Shown here in pieces: positions 8,027-11,883 of a stretch of DNA of 11,883 nt. Both the position numbers and the translations under genes were made by a program. How positions within the stretch are numbered: position 1 is the stretch's first letter; every line of letters begins with the position of its first letter. The notes under the pieces are model-generated. The model made no database searches, was not told the DNA's origin, and saw nothing but the letters and a program-made list of their open reading frames with translations. This DNA is from Gymnopus androsaceus JB14 (lineage: Eukaryota; Basidiomycota; Agaricomycetes; Agaricales; Omphalotaceae). The DNA lies in the NCBI GenBank assembly GCA_009733575.1, contig ML770277.1:1-11883 (forward strand), given 5' to 3'.

Positions 8027-11000
8027 TCAGAGCTCACGCTCCTTGGCAGCATTGATCACCTGAAACAAGATAGTGGTGATCATGATCCATTCCTGGCCAG
8101 CAGTAACGTTAGTATCTGGATGATATACCTAGATAGTTCGTAGTTAGTTGCCTATATCACTGTATATTCACCAGATATAACTCACGAGACACAATTTTTT
8201 GAACTGTGCTAGCTCCGGAAGCCTGCGAACAGCTGTGATATCAAGTCGCCTATGCAGCTGAGGGTGCGGATAGTCCCTCAAGAGTTGTCTGACCATATTC
8301 TCCCAGCTGAATGTGGAAACTCTTCTAGCGAAACCTTCCGCTGCTTCCACCCGAGACCCGTAGGTTCTCTTAATGGGACGTGGGGAAGGCCGAAAGGCTG
8401 AAGGGGAAGATGGAGAAGGACGAGAAGCTGACGGGCGTGACCCAGACGGATGTGGGGGAGGAGAAGGCCGTGACCCAGATGAGGAGGATCCAGATCCAGA
8501 GGCTCGTGGCGGTGGAGATGAAGCTGAAGTGGGAGGAGGTCCAGATGAGGTCTTGCCCTTGCCCTTGCCCTTCGATGATCCAGCTTTGGAGTAAGGAGTG
8601 TATTGGTTCGAATGATGGCTGGATGATGGAGAGGTAGGTCCTGAGAACAGTACATCCAAACGTTCTGCAAGAGCATGACAAAGCTCTCCAAACATATCAT
8701 AAAGTTTCCGATAATCTTTTCCCTTAACATCCATCCAATCCAAAATTGGCTCGCAGAGTCGGGAATAAAAGCCATGGAGACCATCGACACCACCACAGAG
8801 AGCGGCTGGACTGATGCGGGTTGAGTCGGTGATATGTCCAAATGCTTGAATTAGGTGTTCTCGGATGTCAAAGGCTGAGAGGCCTAGCAAATCTATACAA
8901 GCTAGGTCGAAACTGAACACAGATGCAGAAAATCCCTTCTAAAGTTGAATTAGTACACGATGGATCTGAATATACTAAGATAGCAAAACTTACTTGTAGA
9001 CGATGGCCATCCTTGTCAAGTTTCTCCTTTAACTCTGCGTAACCGAATTTAGGATCATACTCTCGCCGCAGGGTGGTCTCTCGAAAATGACGAACAAGGC
9101 CGAGAAGAGCAGTTGGAAGTTGTTTTAAGCGGAAGTACAAGTCGGGATACTCCTTTACAATCCTCTGTCTAAAAGAGCGGCCTGCTTTTTCTGACTCGTC
9201 ATATAGGGTTTGAAGGCAAGAAAGAATCAGATCCATTCCAGATGGACCCAATGAGAACAGAAGCTTGAACTGGGCTTTTTCAGAAGCGTCCCAGGAGGCT
9301 TTGGTGGCATTCAATGCGAGTAGAGGAGTGCAGTGGTCCAAGATATTCTCGATGATGATTTCTGCGATTTGTTCAAAAACGACATCATATCGGATACTGG
9401 ACGATGCTTCTGAGAGTCTACGGAACCAGCTAACCAGACTGGTTTTGGTGTCTTGAAAGGAGGAGTAGAGCCAAAGGTGTCGTTCTTCAGGTCCGGTCCA
9501 CTGAAGTTAAGGTAAGAATATGTTTAAACATAGCATACTTGGAGCGCGTACCCATTCGCAGTTCTCCAATCCAAATTTATCAGCAGGTCCCTCCATATTA
9601 GTTAACATCCGTATGAGAATCCTGTAGTCGATTGAACAAAACTTGAAAGTGAGTTCCTCTGGCTCTTCGGAAGACATAAGGATGATGGGAGATGGTGATC
9701 GATGTTGTTCATCTTGAGTTTTGTTCTTGGGAGACTCGTTCACTGGCTGCTTCATGAAGATTTTATTAGTTGGTTCGTGAGCTTGAAAACATAATTTGAC
9801 ATACTTTATCTTTATCTGTCTCAGGTGCGACATTCTCCTTATCCTCCACTCCTAGGTCCTTCTCAGCTGGGCTGTCAACAGGCGCAGCAGGTGTGTCAAC
9901 AGGTGCGTCGACAGGTGCGTCGACAGGCGGGTCAACAGGCGGGTCAACTTGGCCATCGTCAGAGCCACCTGGTAGAGGGTCCAGATCTGGAGAGCCTCTG
10001 GAAAGTGCGATGTAGAAGAAGTTGGGCATCAACTTTGTCAATATTCCCCTTGGTCGAGCAAATAGAGTCGCCCTAAAATACTGGTAAGATCATTTGTCAC
10101 CGACTAGATAGAAGAACACTTGCATTTTAAGGGTTTCAACAGTCATCGAGCCCATCTCCTTTACGCGCTCGAGAATAGAAGCCTTTCCGGGACAAGGAGA
10201 GACAACGTTGATCAAACTAAATCGAGGAATACCAACAGCTGGAGGAAGCTTGGAATCAAATACGGTTTCGATGGCTGAACAGATGGATGACGGTTGTGCA
10301 TTTTCCGGAAGAAGGATCTTGAGGATTCGCTTGTCAGTGTACAACGACTGCCATCTGGTAAAAATAGATTGAGAAATGGAACTAGTTAGTTGAAGAGGAC
10401 GTACTGGGAAGGAGTTGGCTTTTTTGCCAGTCCTTGATCAAGGAGTGTGGTATGGCCATACAGGCCAACGTGGAATTCAACGAGTTTGGGAGGGGGTACA
10501 GCTTTGGGAACAGGTGTAGCTCCACCAGTCTTGGACTTTCTCTTTTTGGTGGGACGACCAGTGATATTATCGAACCTCTCCCGGCGATCCTATAATCATT
10601 GAGTTAGTTGCCTGCAGATCGGTGAGATGCTTGCTATGTACCTCTTCGCTAGGATCAAATCTCCTTTTAGACTCTGTTTTCAGCGGCTCCTTCCTCTCCT
10701 TCTTCTCCGTCTCCGAAGAATCATCTTTGCGGTTTTCTCGTAACTTGCTATGATCTCTGAACGGGGATGCAGTAAAGGTGGATGAGGCAGTGACCTCAGG
10801 ACGGGAACTGAAGATTGTGTCTGCTGTTGCAGAGCTGGATGGGAAGGGCTTCTTAGATGAAGTCGACTAGAACAGATATGGAGATTAAACAAACAGAAAA
10901 GGGTGAATGATGGAATGTGCTACCTCTGACGATGAAGGCTTAGCTTCTGGATGAATGTGTGACCCAGCAAAACAGCCACATAAAGCACACTTCGTGAGAG

Positions 11001-11121
11001 TGTTTATAGCATCCAATGCACAATCTTCCGGAGCTGTGAATTGGCCGCAGTACGATGTGCATTTTGAAGGAGAGAAGCGTGAGTTTTGGCAGGAGAGAAG
11101 AGTTTTAGGATCAAGAGGCAT
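8027..11121 (-). CDS. J-like (HPD) accessory protein with Cys-rich N-terminus, 9 exons
   Basis: Function unknown apart from a C-terminal J-like domain, which in known proteins stimulates Hsp70 ATPases. Exons: 11121-10924, 10866-10642, 10589-10405, 10354-10120, 10080-9805, 9746-9552, 9500-8994, 8938-8186, 8128-8027; 891 aa; all introns GT-AG, 39-58 nt. Residues 11-57 are Cys-rich (C11, C21, C25, C34, C45, C48, C50, then HIH), possibly zinc-binding. There are basic stretches (KKERKEPLK, RPTKKRKSK). Residues 203-310 look structured but are unrecognised. Then come PVD repeats (about 325-352), a helical region (about 439-705), and a Ser/Pro/Gly linker (about 707-797). The C-terminus reads ELAQFKKLCLVYHPDTN (HPD at 861-863) and ends FQVINAAKEREL, spacing like auxilin J domains. 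HPD is joined to its helix only after splicing at 8186/8128. No stops or frameshifts. The 39-nt intron 4 is the least certain junction. Confidence 0.75.
8370..8590 (-). repeat. Ser/Pro/Gly low-complexity linker segment
   Basis: Within exon 8 of the J-like gene, this encodes KGKGKGKT (from three GCCCTT hexamers) followed by repeated SRPSP/SGSRPS units. It is a flexible linker between the helical region and the J-like domain. The opposite strand also stays open here, but that is a by-product of codon bias. Confidence 0.7.
9747..9752 (-). other. Tandem (NAGNAG) splice acceptor
   Basis: The intron before exon 6 of the J-like gene ends in AAGCAG. Both AAG| and CAG| leave the frame intact, differing by one Gln codon. 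The CAG site (exon from 9746) is used in my model. Confidence 0.5.
9871..9950 (-). repeat. 12-bp coding minisatellite (PVDx repeats)
   Basis: Units of the form GYGTCRACAGGY repeat about six times with little divergence in the core. On the minus strand they encode VDPPVDPPVDAPVDAPVDTP in exon 5 of the J-like gene. Being in-frame 12-mers, copy-number changes would not disrupt translation. Confidence 0.8.
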
Positions 11122-11163
11122 ATCGTGAAAGGAGTATGAGTTAGGGACTGAAATTCCACTGGG

Positions 11164-11170
11164 TTTTATA
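11164..11170 (-). promoter_or_regulatory. TATA box of J-like gene
   Basis: TATAAAA on the minus strand (TTTTATA as written) lies 42 bp upstream of the ATG at 11121, with AACTCATACTCC-type leader sequence between. A start site about 25-30 bp downstream of the TATA would give a very short leader. Confidence 0.5.
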
Positions 11171-11644
11171 ACGGCTCACCTCATTGTTGCTGGAATGGGA
11201 GTACAAAGAGTCTGAGTGTATTGTTCTCAAAGAAAAATAGAAGAAAAAAGAGAAAAAAAGAGCTATCGAGCAGACGCGAATACCTGCATGACGTTTGACG
11301 TTTGAAGGTGCTTCTTTTCTTTTTTTCCTTGTTTGGCCACCTCAAGAATACTGTTTGGATAAAGCTTTGTAGTCTCTTGACTATTTGTATTCACTGTAAC
11401 CTTATGTTTGTACAGGAAAAGTAAGGAGACGGAGAGCAAAATAATAGGGAGGAAGAACGAAAGAGCATGCAATGGGCGCTTAGATGTTATCAAGTGATGT
11501 TATCAAGTGCCTGAGCGTCTAAATTGGAGAGACGCCCATTCCCATTCTCGTTAGCATAACCATACCATAATACCATAACTTTGAGTTAAACTAAAGATGC
11601 TGATTTATGTGCTTACCCCACTTGCATGAATTCCAAGTAATCCT
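11171..11644. other. Right-end intergenic region
   Basis: No convincing gene. Contents: an A/T-rich pyrimidine tract (about 11228-11262), a minus-strand frame at 11493-11263 with one hydrophobic segment (SFFLPIILLSVSLLFLY) but no splice or family support, a 13-bp perfect tandem repeat GATGTTATCAAGT at 11484-11509, and short ACCATAA/TACCATA repeats at about 11560-11580. It probably holds upstream regulatory DNA of the J-like gene. Confidence 0.45.
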
Positions 11645-11715
11645 AAACCGGTGTTTTTTTTTGAGTACAAGAGAGAGAAACCTGTGTATTTTTTGAATGA
11701 CAAATGAAACCTGCG
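11645..11715 (-). repeat. Right subterminal motif cluster (AACCTGYG)
   Basis: Mirror-image counterparts of the left cluster: AAACCTGTGTATTTTT at about 11678-11693 and AAACCTGCG at 11707-11715, with a weaker AAACCGGTGTTTTTTT at about 11645. Orientation is inverted relative to the left end, as expected for symmetric binding sites flanking the two TIRs. Confidence 0.6.
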
Positions 11716-11735
11716 AAGAAATCGAGACAATCTAG

Positions 11736-11786
11736 AACCTGCGTGAATTTTCTGGGTAAATGTATTTTTACCCACTATATCGCCCA
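11736..11786 (-). repeat. Right terminal inverted repeat (51 bp)
   Basis: It reads inward on the minus strand as TGGGCGATATAGTGGG and ends in TCACGCAGGTT, matching the left TIR at 46 of 51 positions. Here the internal palindrome is better: GGGTAAA and TTTACCC arms are separated by a few bases. A short apparent open frame runs through this repeat, but it is not a gene. Confidence 0.95.
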
Positions 11787-11788
11787 TA
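11787..11788. repeat. Candidate target-site duplication TA (right)
   Basis: This is the partner of the TA at 96-97, immediately outside the right TIR. A 2-bp match can be chance, and only an empty-site comparison would prove it. Confidence 0.5.
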
Positions 11789-11883
11789 CTAATTCTTACT
11801 TCGTGCTGCAGAAACGCGGACCTAAAGCAGGGTCAGTCGAGAGGCCCCAATTATTGCTTGCTTATCGATTATATCCAGTTCTA
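11789..11883. other. Right flanking host DNA
   Basis: Sequence outside the right TIR and TA. I see no gene or repeat in it. Confidence 0.55.

Larger units (their letters stand above)
98..11786. mobile_element. Giant TIR DNA transposon (11.7 kb), complete
   Basis: The unit is bounded by 51-bp terminal inverted repeats. It holds three minus-strand, intron-containing genes: an rve-type DDE integrase, a TET/JBP-like dioxygenase and a J-domain-like protein. A decayed plus-strand glycosyltransferase relic lies in the middle. All three minus-strand genes reconstruct without stop or frameshift, the integrase keeps D, D and E, and both ends are intact, so the copy looks young and possibly active. The TIR boundaries are read directly from the sequence. 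That the three genes belong to one mobile unit is inferred from their lying between the repeats. I cannot place it in a named superfamily. It is not recognisably KDZ, hAT, Tc1/mariner or Plavaka. Confidence 0.85.

Noticed and set aside
8278..8841. Long alternative frames and plus-strand frames over the Ser/Pro region
   Set aside because: They arise from the repetitive codons of the J-like gene's linker. Only the frame at 8186-8938 joins neighbouring exons and leads into the HPD exon.
9871..9950. CRISPR-like short repeats
   Set aside because: The 12-bp units are contiguous, in-frame and coding, with no spacers, and the genome is eukaryotic.
11263..11493. 76-codon minus-strand frame with one hydrophobic stretch
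   Set aside because: No domain or splice support, and it lies upstream of the likely TATA box of the J-like gene. The A/T-rich sequence makes such segments easily.
98..11786. KDZ, hAT or Tc1/mariner transposon
   Set aside because: No KDZ or hAT transposase is visible. The DDE motifs match the rve integrase core rather than the Tc1/mariner pattern, and the TA alone is weak evidence.
11605..11787. Small minus-strand frame across the right TIR
   Set aside because: It is an accidental frame through the inverted repeat; it has no family resemblance and the left TIR does not keep it open.

Overview
The window looks like nuclear DNA of a mushroom-forming fungus (Basidiomycota, probably Agaricomycetes). 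The genes are cut by many introns of about 40-80 nt with fungal splice signals, and the protein families seen (an animal/fungal integrase-core transposase, a fungal TET/JBP-type dioxygenase, a fucosyltransferase-like relic) are typical of such genomes. There is no bacterial-type gene organisation and I see no RNA gene.

Almost the whole window is one mobile element. Two 51-bp terminal inverted repeats (46/51 identical), at 98-148 and 11736-11786, bound an 11,689-bp unit. A TA dinucleotide sits directly outside each end, and about 95 bp of flanking DNA remains on each side. Variants of a short AACCTGYG / CRCAGGTT motif are scattered inside both ends in mirror orientation. A strong hairpin (304-357) lies near the left end.

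Three spliced genes lie head-to-tail on the minus strand. (1) 11121-8027, nine exons, 891 aa: a Cys-rich N-terminus, low-complexity linkers and a C-terminal J-like domain carrying HPD, of auxilin-like form. (2) 5765-2231, fourteen exons, 938 aa: repeated acidic exons, then a large unrecognised middle region, then a TET/JBP-like 2-oxoglutarate/Fe(II) dioxygenase domain with HxD, His and Arg in place. (3) 2138-503, three exons, 508 aa: a helix-turn-helix followed by an rve-fold DDE integrase with all three catalytic residues (D236, D293, E328).

Between genes 1 and 2 (about 5.9-8.0 kb) lie the plus-strand relic of a host-type GDP-fucose O-fucosyltransferase-like gene with stops and frameshifts, an unassigned block, a 45-50-bp direct duplication and a degenerate tandem repeat of about 70-77 bp.

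My reading is that this is a large, structurally complete TIR transposon. It pairs a DDE integrase with a DNA-modifying dioxygenase (possibly protecting it from 5-methylcytosine silencing) and a J-domain accessory protein (possibly recruiting Hsp70 to the transposition complex), and it carries a decayed fragment of host sequence. The gene structures are hand-built from reading frame and splice signals. The functional links between the three proteins are inference.
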